Shown piece after piece: positions 1 through 5,136 of a stretch of DNA of 6,725 nt. The notes beneath the pieces were generated by a model that was given only the letters and a program-made list of their open reading frames with translations, had not been told where the DNA came from and did not search any database. Every line of letters starts with the position of its first letter. Position 1 is the first letter of the stretch. The stretch spans positions 1-6,725 of the forward strand of contig JAODNS010000222.1 of assembly GCA_025465145.1 (NCBI GenBank), in the 5' to 3' direction. A program made the translations under genes and the position numbers. This DNA comes from Frankiales bacterium. Its GTDB lineage: Bacteria > Actinomycetota > Actinomycetes > Mycobacteriales > SCTD01.

Positions 1-304
1 CGGCGGCGAACGGCGCGGCGGCCGCGAGCAGGCGCGGGCCGGCGTCCTCGGGCCGGCCCTCCCCGAGCACGCCCAGCGCCCCGGTGCCGGCGGTGCCGTA
101 GTGGGCGACGACCGTGTAGCGCGGGAAGATCGTCCGGCCGCCGCGCGGGAGCTGCAGCGTCGCGGGGGGCGGTGCGGCGACGGCCTCGGCGAGGACGCGC
201 AGCGGGGCGACGTCGGCGGACTGGGTGACGGCGATGGTCTCCGTACGCGCGGTGCAGGCGGTCACTGCGGCCAGGGCGGCGACGGCCACGGCAGCCCGCC
301 GCAT
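1..304 (-). CDS. Putative lipoprotein, N-terminal part (cut by left window edge)
   Basis: The first 101 codons are visible; the C-terminus lies outside the window. The product starts MRRAAVAVAALAAVTAC: a short Arg-rich n-region, an Ala/Val hydrophobic core and a lipobox V14-T15-A16-C17, so export and lipidation at Cys17 on the outer face of the membrane are likely. Residues about 53-101 carry a pattern (GGRTIFPRY, then HYGTAGTGALGVLGEG) that I associate from memory with a conserved actinobacterial secreted or lipoprotein family of unknown function. No enzymatic role can be assigned from this fragment. The start ATG shares one base with the TGA stop of the upstream DUF3043 gene (TGATG), and a purine-rich GAGAAGG lies four bases before it. 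Translation is therefore probably coupled and the gene is the third of a nadA operon. The signal peptide and start are well supported; the family is uncertain. Confidence 0.75.
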   Translation of the reverse strand, partial: MRRAAVAVAALAAVTACTARTETIAVTQSADVAPLRVLAEAVAAPPPATLQLPRGGRTIFPRYTVVAHYGTAGTGALGVLGEGRPEDAGPRLLAAAAPFAA

Positions 305-831
305 CAGACCTTCTCGCCGACGACCACCCGGGGCGGGGGCAGCCGGAAGCGGCGGAACTGCGCGGTACGCACGACGGCGTACAGCAGGTGCCCGCGCATC
401 TTGGTTTCGTCCGGGTGGTCGGCCTTGATCCGGCCGCGCACCACGAAGGTCGTGATCACGAAGTCGCTGATCGCGGCGAGCAGGGTGGCCAGCCACAGCG
501 TGGTCGCGAGGGCGAGGACCTGCGCGTTGTGCGCGAGCTGCGCGAGCACGGGCAGCAGCGCCGCGGGGAGCAGCAGCACGCCGATGTGCCGCCGCGAGTC
601 GACGAGGTCGCGCACGAGCTGGCGGACCGGGCCGGCGTCGCGCGGCATGAGGTAGCGCGTGTCACCGGTCTTCGTACCTGTCTTGATCTTCTTGCGCTGG
701 TCCGCGGCCTGCTCGCGCATCCGCTTCGCCGCCTCCCGGCGGTTCGCCGGGGGAGGGGCCACCGGGCCGGTGCCGCGCTTCGGGCGCTTGGGCGTGGGCC
801 GCCCCTTGCCCTGCGCGGGCGTCTCCGTCAC
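304..831 (-). CDS. DUF3043-type integral membrane protein
   Basis: A 175-residue protein matching my memory of DUF3043, a conserved actinobacterial membrane family without a known function. The N-terminal third is basic and probably cytoplasmic. It holds the family-like GKGRPTPKR at about 8-16, an Arg/Lys/Glu-rich stretch at about 31-50 that may be helical, and GDTRYLMPRDAGPVR at 56-70. RDLVDSRR (74-81) precedes a hydrophobic segment at about 83-100, and a second lies at about 104-131, giving a two-helix hairpin. The C-terminal tail is basic (FRRFRLPPPR). The GTG start was chosen because it lies 17 bases after the nadA stop and leaves the family N-terminus intact; longer in-frame versions would run back into nadA. 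No clear Shine-Dalgarno sequence precedes it, so translation may depend on coupling to nadA. It overlaps the lipoprotein start by one base. Family assignment is good; function is unknown. Confidence 0.85.
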   Translation of the reverse strand: MTETPAQGKGRPTPKRPKRGTGPVAPPPANRREAAKRMREQAADQRKKIKTGTKTGDTRYLMPRDAGPVRQLVRDLVDSRRHIGVLLLPAALLPVLAQLAHNAQVLALATTLWLATLLAAISDFVITTFVVRGRIKADHPDETKMRGHLLYAVVRTAQFRRFRLPPPRVVVGEKV

Positions 832-848
832 GGGACGGAAGGGTACGG

Positions 849-2027
849 CTAGGGGAGCGCCAGCATCTGGTCCAGCGCGCGACGCGCCCAGCGCGCCGTC
901 TCCGGCTCGACCGTGATGCGGTTCGGGACGCGGCCGGCAACGAGCTCCTCGAGCGACCAGACCAGGTGCGGCAGGTCGATCCGGTTCATGGTCGCGCAGA
1001 AGCAGACGGTCTTCTCGAGGAAGACGACGGTCTTGTCCGGGTGCTGGGCGGCGAGCCGCTTGACCAGGTTGAGCTCGGTGCCGATGGCCCAGGCGCTGCC
1101 GGGCTCCGCGGCCTCCAGCGCCTTGATGATGAAGTCGGTGGAGCCGACCAGGTCGGCGGCGAGGACGACCTCGTGCTGGCACTCGGGGTGGACGAGCACG
1201 TTGATGCCCGGCACCCGCTCCCGCACCTCGGCGACGGACTGGGCGGTGAAGCGGCCGTGCACGGAGCAGTGGCCCTTCCACAGCAGGACCTTCGCGTCGC
1301 GGTACTGCTCGGCCGTGAGCCCGCCGTTCGGGCGGCGCGGGTTGTAGACGACGCAGTCGTCCAGTGAGAGGCCGAGCTCGAGGACGGCGGTGTTGCGGCC
1401 CAGGTGCTGGTCGGGCAGGAACAGGACCTTCTCGCCCTTGCCGAAGGCCCACTCCATCGCCCGCTTGGCGTTCGACGAGGTGCAGATCGTCCCGCCGTGC
1501 CGGCCGGTGAAGCCCTTGATGGCGGCAGAGGAGTTCATGTAGCTGACGGGGACGACCTGGTCGGCGACGCCCATCTCCTCGAGGACCGCCCAGCACTCCT
1601 CGACCTGGTCGAAGGTCGCCATGTCGGCCATCGAGCAGCCGGCGGCGAGGTCGGGCAGGATCACCGCCTGCTCCGGCCCGGTCAGGATGTCGGCGGACTC
1701 GGCCATGAAGTGCACGCCGCAGAAGACGATGAACTCGGCGTCCGGGCGGGCAGCCGCCTGCTGCGCGAGCTTGAACGAGTCGCCGGTGACGTCGGCGAAC
1801 TGGATGACCTCGTCGCGCTGGTAGTGGTGGCCGAGGACGAACACGCGCCCGCCCAGCGCCTCCTTGGCCTGGCGCGCCCGCTCGACGAGCGACGGGTCGG
1901 ACACCGCCGGCAGTTCGCCCGGGCAGTCCACGCCGCGCTCGGAGTCTGGGTCGCGCTGCTTGCCGAGGAGCAGCAGGGCCAGCGGTGACGGCTCGACGCC
2001 CGGCAGCAGGTCGAGGTCGTACGTCAT
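849..2027 (-). CDS. nadA: Quinolinate synthase NadA
   Basis: A 392-residue quinolinate synthase, which condenses iminoaspartate with dihydroxyacetone phosphate to form quinolinate in cytoplasmic de novo NAD synthesis. It is of the longer (Bacillus-like) type. The family's three [4Fe-4S] ligand cysteines are recognisable as C103 (FCGVHFMAE), C254 (GHCSVH) and C344 (VCFCATMN). The 90-residue gap between the last two equals the gap I recall between C230 and C320 of the B. subtilis enzyme. The substrate-binding motif LGHHYQ lies at 65-70; LPDLAAGCSMADM (124-136), SYMNSSAAIKG (162-172), LPDQHLG (204-210), VHPEC (279-283) and VGSTDFI (294-300) are also typical. The ATG at 2027 was chosen over an upstream TTG because GAGGAG lies six bases before it. 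It heads a run with the DUF3043 and lipoprotein genes and diverges from the glycerate kinase. No nadB or nadC is adjacent. Confidence 0.97.
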   Translation of the reverse strand: MTYDLDLLPGVEPSPLALLLLGKQRDPDSERGVDCPGELPAVSDPSLVERARQAKEALGGRVFVLGHHYQRDEVIQFADVTGDSFKLAQQAAARPDAEFIVFCGVHFMAESADILTGPEQAVILPDLAAGCSMADMATFDQVEECWAVLEEMGVADQVVPVSYMNSSAAIKGFTGRHGGTICTSSNAKRAMEWAFGKGEKVLFLPDQHLGRNTAVLELGLSLDDCVVYNPRRPNGGLTAEQYRDAKVLLWKGHCSVHGRFTAQSVAEVRERVPGINVLVHPECQHEVVLAADLVGSTDFIIKALEAAEPGSAWAIGTELNLVKRLAAQHPDKTVVFLEKTVCFCATMNRIDLPHLVWSLEELVAGRVPNRITVEPETARWARRALDQMLALP

Positions 2028-2033
2028 CGGGTT

Positions 2034-2039
2034 CTCCTC
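2034..2039 (-). promoter_or_regulatory. Ribosome binding site of nadA
   Basis: On the minus strand GAGGAG is followed by AACCCG and then ATG, a six-base spacing. This decides the nadA start at 2027: the alternative in-frame TTG at 2069 would add 14 residues (ending RAEENP) encoded by the binding site itself. Confidence 0.8.
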
Positions 2040-2101
2040 AGCACGGGGATAGCGTCTCACGGACGACAACTACCGGCGCGGCCCTGTGCTTCCCTCCCCG
2101 G

Positions 2102-3196
2102 ATGCGCGTGCTCATCGCCCCGGACGGCTTCGGCGGCACGCTCAGCCCAGCGGAGGCGGCGCAGGCGATCGCCGACGGCTGGGCCTCCGTTGCGCCTCGG
2201 GACCAGGTCGACCTCGCGCCGCTGTCGGACGGCGGTCCGGGGCTGGTCGAGGTGCTCGCCGCCGCGCTGCCGGACGCGCAGGTACGGGAAGCAGTCGTCG
2301 AGGACCCGCTCGGCCGCCCGGTGCCGGCGCGCTGGCTCCTCGACGGCGCGACCGCGTACGTCGAGTCCGCGCAGGCCTGCGGGCTGCACCTGCTGACGGC
2401 CGAGGAGCGGGACCCGACGCGGACGTCGACCTACGGCGTCGGCCAGCTGCTGCGCGCCGCGGCCGACGCGGGAGCCGAGCGGATCGTCGTCGGGCTCGGC
2501 GGCTCGGGCACGAACGAGGGCGGCGCCGGCATGCTGTCCGCCCTCGGGTTGCAGCGGTTCGACGCCGACGGCCGCGCGGGCGCCGCGCTGCGTGCCGTCG
2601 TACGGCTGGCGGGCCCGCCGAAGCTGCCCCCGCTGGTCGCGGCCACCGACGTCGACGCGCCGCTGCTGGGCCTGCGCGGCGCGAGCGCGGTGTTCGGCCC
2701 GCAGAAGGGCGCGACGCGGGAGCAGGTCGCGCTGCTCGACGGCGCGCTGACGCAGTGGGCCGACGTGCTGGAGGCGCACCTGGGGGTGGCCGTACGGGAC
2801 CTGCCCGGGGCCGGCGCGGCCGGCGGGCTGGGCGCTGCCCTCCTGGCGCTCGGCGCGGTGCGCGAGCCCGGCATCGCGCTCGTGCAGCGGCTGGTCGGCC
2901 TGGCGGAGCGGGTGGCGCAGGCGGACCTCGTCGTGACGGGGGAGGGGACCTTCGACGTCAGCAGCCTGCGCGGCAAGGTCGTCTCGGGCGTGGCCGCCGC
3001 AGCCGCGGAAGAGGCGGTCCCGTGCCTGGTGCTGGCCGGCCGGGTGACGGTCGGGCGGCGGGAGGTCGCCGCCGCCGGCGTGGAGGCGGCATACCAGGTG
3101 CCGGACCTCGAGGCGTCGCTCGCGCACCCCGCACGGGAGCTGGCGGCGCTGGCCGCGCGGGTCGGCCGCGAGTGGTCCCGCGGCGTGGGAGAATAG
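2102..3196 (+). CDS. Glycerate kinase family protein (type I)
   Basis: A 364-residue member of the GckA/GlxK glycerate kinase family, which phosphorylates D-glycerate with ATP; the substrate here is inferred from family only. Family landmarks appear in order: APDGFGGTLSPAEAA (6-20), PLSDGGPG (40-47), EDPLGRPV (67-74), VGLGGSGTNEGGAGM (130-144), ATDVDAPLLG then GASAVFGPQKGA (181-204), GAGAAGGLGAAL (236-247), and TGEGTFDVSSLRGKV (279-293). The last motif departs from the usual GEGRxD form, having Thr where Arg is common; I recall GEGSFD in actinobacterial relatives, so a lineage-specific subfamily is likely. The ATG at 2102 matches the family N-terminus (RVLIAPD), although the reading frame stays open upstream to 1985. 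No Shine-Dalgarno sequence precedes it; a pyrimidine run does. erpA follows after 61 bases, the same neighbour pairing I recall for Rv2205c and Rv2204c of M. tuberculosis. Confidence 0.9.
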   Translation: MRVLIAPDGFGGTLSPAEAAQAIADGWASVAPRDQVDLAPLSDGGPGLVEVLAAALPDAQVREAVVEDPLGRPVPARWLLDGATAYVESAQACGLHLLTAEERDPTRTSTYGVGQLLRAAADAGAERIVVGLGGSGTNEGGAGMLSALGLQRFDADGRAGAALRAVVRLAGPPKLPPLVAATDVDAPLLGLRGASAVFGPQKGATREQVALLDGALTQWADVLEAHLGVAVRDLPGAGAAGGLGAALLALGAVREPGIALVQRLVGLAERVAQADLVVTGEGTFDVSSLRGKVVSGVAAAAAEEAVPCLVLAGRVTVGRREVAAAGVEAAYQVPDLEASLAHPARELAALAARVGREWSRGVGE

Positions 3197-3257
3197 GAAG
3201 GGTTCGGGCAGCCGCCGCGTTGTCCCGTACGAAGACCTCGACGATCTGGAGCGCCGC

Positions 3258-3614
3258 ATGACCGAGACCACCACCGAGACCGCCACCGGCGTCGTCCTCA
3301 CCGACCCGGCCGCTGAGAAGGTCAAGGCGCTGCTCTCCCAGGAGGGCCGCGACGACCTCGCGCTCCGCGTTGCCGTGCAGCCCGGCGGCTGCTCCGGACT
3401 GCGCTACCAGCTGTTCTTCGACGAGCGCTCGCTCGACGGCGACGCCGTGCAGGAGTACGCCGACGGCACCGTCAAGGTCGTCGTCGACCGGATGAGCGTG
3501 CCGTACCTCGCCGGCGCCACGATCGACTTCGTGGACACCATCGAGAAGCAGGGCTTCACCATCGACAACCCCAACGCGGGCGGGTCCTGCGCCTGCGGCG
3601 AGTCCTTCCACTAG
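3258..3614 (+). CDS. erpA: Fe-S cluster carrier/insertion protein, HesB/IscA family (ErpA-like)
   Basis: A 118-residue A-type carrier that receives Fe-S clusters from a scaffold and passes them to apo-enzymes in the cytoplasm. The three family cysteines are present: C45 in GGCSGLRY (43-50) and C111/C113 in the C-terminal GGSCACGESF. The surrounding DFVDTIEKQGFTIDNPNA (90-107) is highly typical of the actinobacterial ErpA form, and the length is normal with a short Thr/Glu-rich N-terminus. The start is supported by GGAG at 3248-3251, six bases before the ATG. It lies 61 bases after the glycerate kinase with no terminator seen between them, so the two are probably cotranscribed, and a stable hairpin follows its stop. 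NadA, encoded nearby in the divergent direction, is a plausible but unproven client, as it needs a [4Fe-4S] cluster. ErpA versus IscA naming cannot be settled from sequence alone. Confidence 0.93.
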   Translation: MTETTTETATGVVLTDPAAEKVKALLSQEGRDDLALRVAVQPGGCSGLRYQLFFDERSLDGDAVQEYADGTVKVVVDRMSVPYLAGATIDFVDTIEKQGFTIDNPNAGGSCACGESFH

Positions 3615-3621
3615 TCCGCCC

Positions 3622-3662
3622 GACGGCGCCGTACCTCGCTGAGGTGCGGCGCTTCGTCGTTT
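3622..3662 (+). terminator. Stem-loop after erpA, likely intrinsic terminator or attenuator
   Basis: GCGCCGTACCTC (3626-3637) pairs with GAGGTGCGGCGC (3641-3652) over all 12 positions, counting one G-U pair, around a 3-base GCT loop. GACG (3622-3625) can extend it with CGTC (3655-3658) past a two-T bulge. The 3' side, TTCGTCGTTT, is relatively T-rich for this genome but is not a clean T tract. It starts 8 bases after the erpA stop and ends just before the thiolase ribosome binding site. No separate thiolase promoter is visible, so the hairpin may allow read-through or stabilise the upstream transcript's 3' end rather than fully terminate. Confidence 0.6.
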
Positions 3663-3677
3663 CCGAGAGGCATACCC

Positions 3678-4853
3678 ATGGCTGAGGCGTACCTGGTCGG
3701 CGGCGTCCGGACCCCCGTCGGGCGGTACGGGGGCGCGCTTGCCTCCGTCCGCGCCGACGACCTGGCCGCCCTCGTCGTGGGCGAGGCGGTCCACCGAGCC
3801 GGAATGGACCCCGACGCCGTCGAGGAGGTGGTCCTCGGCGCCACGAACCAGGCGGGCGAGGACAACCGCAACGTCGCACGCATGGCCGTGCTGCTCGCCG
3901 GCCTGCCGCTCAAGACCAGCGCCTACACGGTGAACCGGCTGTGCGCCTCCGGGCTCACCGCCATCGCCAACGCCGCGCAGGCGGTCCGCTCAGGGGAAGC
4001 CGACGTCGTCGTCGCCGGGGGCGTCGAGTCGATGACCCGCGCCCCCTGGGTGATGGCCAAGCCCGGCACGCCGTGGGCGAAGCCGGGCGAGGTGGCCGAC
4101 ACGGCGCTGGGCTGGCGGTTCGTCAACCCCAAGCACGACCCGGAGCACACGATCACCCTCGGCGAGACGGCCGAGCGGGTGGCGGCGCTCGACGGGATCA
4201 CCCGCGAGGACTCCGACGCGTTCGGGCTGCGCAGCCAGGAGCGCGCGGCGAAGGCCATCGCCGACGGCCGCTTCGACGCCGAGCTCGTGCCGGTGGTGCA
4301 CGCGAAGGGCGAGCTGACGGCGGACGAGACGCCGCGCGCGACGACGATGGACAAGCTCGCCGCGCTGAAGCCCGCGTTCACCAAGGACGGCGTCGTCACC
4401 GCAGGCTCGAGCAGCCCGCTGTCGGACGGCTCGAGTGCCCTGCTGGTCGTGAGCGAGGACGCGCTGGAGCGGTACGGGCTGACGCCGCGGGCGCGGGTCG
4501 TCCGCGCCGCCGCGGCCGGCGTCGAGCCGCACCTGATGGGGCTCGGGCCGGTGCCGTCGACGGAGAAGGCGCTCGCCGGCGCCGGCTGGTCGGTCTCAGA
4601 CCTGGACGCGGTCGAGCTGAACGAGGCCTTTGCGGTGCAGGTGATCGCCTGCACCCGCCGACTCGGGCTGGCCGAGGAGACGCTGAACGCCGACGGCGGC
4701 GCGATCGCGCTGGGTCACCCGCTCGGGTCCAGCGGCGCGCGGCTGGTCGTCACGCTGCTCGGCCGGCTGGAGCGGGAGAGCGGCTCGCGCGGGCTCGCGA
4801 CGATGTGTGTGGGCGTCGGCCAGGGCGCGAGCCTGCTGGTCGAGCGGGTCTAG
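3678..4853 (+). CDS. Thiolase, 3-oxoadipyl-CoA (PcaF/PaaJ)-like; acetyl-CoA acetyltransferase family
   Basis: A 391-residue, full-length thiolase carrying out CoA-dependent cleavage of a 3-oxoacyl-CoA or the reverse condensation. Catalytic residues are in place: nucleophile C89 (VNRLCASGL), N315-E316 (NEAF), H347 (ALGHPLGSSGAR) and C377 (TMCVGVGQG). NQAGEDNRNVARMAVLLAGLP (57-77), NRLCASG and GWRFVNP (145-151) closely follow beta-ketoadipyl-CoA thiolases as I recall them, more than short-chain PhaA-type enzymes. Position 244 is Ser (TAGSSSPLSDG) where TAGNASG or TAGNSS is common. No pca, paa or other aromatic-degradation gene is nearby, so the physiological substrate is open and a general acetyl-CoA acetyltransferase or fatty-acid role is possible. 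GAGAGG at 3665-3670 lies seven bases before the ATG. The gene sits between erpA and adoK and ends 9 bases from the convergent small gene. Confidence 0.93.
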   Translation: MAEAYLVGGVRTPVGRYGGALASVRADDLAALVVGEAVHRAGMDPDAVEEVVLGATNQAGEDNRNVARMAVLLAGLPLKTSAYTVNRLCASGLTAIANAAQAVRSGEADVVVAGGVESMTRAPWVMAKPGTPWAKPGEVADTALGWRFVNPKHDPEHTITLGETAERVAALDGITREDSDAFGLRSQERAAKAIADGRFDAELVPVVHAKGELTADETPRATTMDKLAALKPAFTKDGVVTAGSSSPLSDGSSALLVVSEDALERYGLTPRARVVRAAAAGVEPHLMGLGPVPSTEKALAGAGWSVSDLDAVELNEAFAVQVIACTRRLGLAEETLNADGGAIALGHPLGSSGARLVVTLLGRLERESGSRGLATMCVGVGQGASLLVERV

Positions 4854-4862
4854 TCGTCTGCG

Positions 4863-5054
4863 CTAGCTGCCGTAGAAGTCGTACCCGGCGAGCGCCTCGG
4901 CGGCGCCGGCCGGCACCTGGAACGGCAGCGGCGAGCGGGGCGTGGGGATCTTCGTCAGGTCGATGACGTACGGCGCGAGAACGCTGGACACCTCGCGGCA
5001 GTCCTCGACGAGGTCGATGATCGACGTGGGTTCGATGTCACTGGGAACGGCCAT
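4863..5054 (-). CDS. Small acidic protein of unknown function, 63 residues
   Basis: I do not recognise this protein. It begins MAVPSDIEPTSIIDLVEDC and ends LAGYDFYGS. It has nine acidic and three basic residues, one cysteine (C19), a likely short helix at about 10-27, the central stretch PYVIDLTKIP (28-37), a Pro-rich patch PTPRSPLPFQVP (37-48), and an aromatic tail. There is no signal peptide or membrane segment, so it is probably cytoplasmic. Coding evidence is strong for its size: about 59 of 63 third positions are G or C, and the stop lies 9 bases from the convergent thiolase stop. The ATG at 5054 lacks a Shine-Dalgarno sequence but sits six bases after a TACCGT -10 with TTGGGT 17 bases further upstream, which suits a leaderless transcript. 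Longer in-frame versions would extend back through this promoter into adoK. Regulatory or RiPP-precursor roles cannot be excluded, but nothing directly supports them. Confidence 0.72.
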   Translation of the reverse strand: MAVPSDIEPTSIIDLVEDCREVSSVLAPYVIDLTKIPTPRSPLPFQVPAGAAEALAGYDFYGS

Positions 5055-5089
5055 GACCCGACGGTAAGGAGTTACCGGCGGGTACCCAA
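5055..5089 (-). promoter_or_regulatory. Predicted leaderless promoter of the 63-residue gene
   Basis: On the minus strand, TTGGGT (5089-5084) is separated by exactly 17 bases from TACCGT (5066-5061). The latter fits the actinobacterial TANNNT -10 and lies six bases before the ATG at 5054. Initiation would fall at or next to the start codon, which explains the absence of a Shine-Dalgarno sequence. The -10 overlaps the first palindrome and the -35 overlaps GGGTACCC. Confidence 0.5.
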
Positions 5090-5106
5090 GGCTTACCCGG
5101 CGGTAA
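5062..5106. repeat. Cluster of TTACC/GGTAA palindromes, putative operator between divergent genes
   Basis: CGGTAA-GGAG-TTACCG (5062-5077) is a perfect 6-bp inverted repeat with a 4-base spacer. TTACC-CGGC-GGTAA (5093-5106) is a perfect 5-bp inverted repeat, also with a 4-base spacer. Between them lie GGGTACCC (5080-5087) and a near-copy TTACC-GGCG-GGTAC (5072-5085), whose start is exactly 21 bp, about two helical turns, from the third element. The first palindrome covers the -10 of the small gene and the last covers the -35 region of adoK, an arrangement suited to a dimeric regulator controlling both promoters. The repeats are directly visible; the regulator and its effect are inferred. Confidence 0.5.
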
Positions 5107-5136
5107 CGTTCGGCGCCGCTGGCTAGGGTCTCGCGG
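5101..5136 (+). promoter_or_regulatory. Predicted leaderless promoter of adoK
   Basis: TAGGGT at 5124-5129 fits the actinobacterial TANNNT -10 and is followed by seven bases and then the ATG at 5137, the spacing expected when transcription starts at the start codon. No Shine-Dalgarno sequence is present. The -35 position at 17-base spacing (5101-5106) reads CGGTAA rather than a TTGAC-like sequence and coincides with the right arm of a palindrome, so the promoter may need an activator or be repressor-controlled. Confidence 0.5.

Noticed and set aside
304..1596. A 430-codon minus-strand open frame
   Set aside because: Only its last part, from GTG 831, is a real gene (DUF3043). The rest is nadA read in another frame: low-complexity Arg/Pro/Gly-rich text without family motifs.
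2028..2069. A 14-residue N-terminal extension of NadA from a TTG
   Set aside because: The GAGGAG binding site lies inside it at ideal spacing for the ATG at 2027.
2089..2099. Minus-strand purine run GGGGAGGGAAG resembling a ribosome binding site
   Set aside because: No start codon with a coding-like frame follows it at a suitable distance.
1985..2101. An N-terminal extension of the glycerate kinase (39 more residues)
   Set aside because: It would overlap the start of nadA and its ribosome binding site, and the family N-terminus fits the ATG at 2102.
3197..3257. Possible erpA promoter (TTGTCC at 3220-3225)
   Set aside because: The sequence 17 bases downstream is GATCTG, which does not fit TANNNT; cotranscription with the kinase is simpler.
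2086..3261. A 391-codon plus-strand frame overlapping the glycerate kinase
   Set aside because: It is almost entirely Arg, Ala and Gly, a frame-shifted shadow of the kinase.
2057..3325. A 422-codon minus-strand open frame opposite the glycerate kinase
   Set aside because: High-GC genes leave long open antisense frames. The translation is compositionally biased, and the plus strand has an unmistakable kinase with all its motifs.
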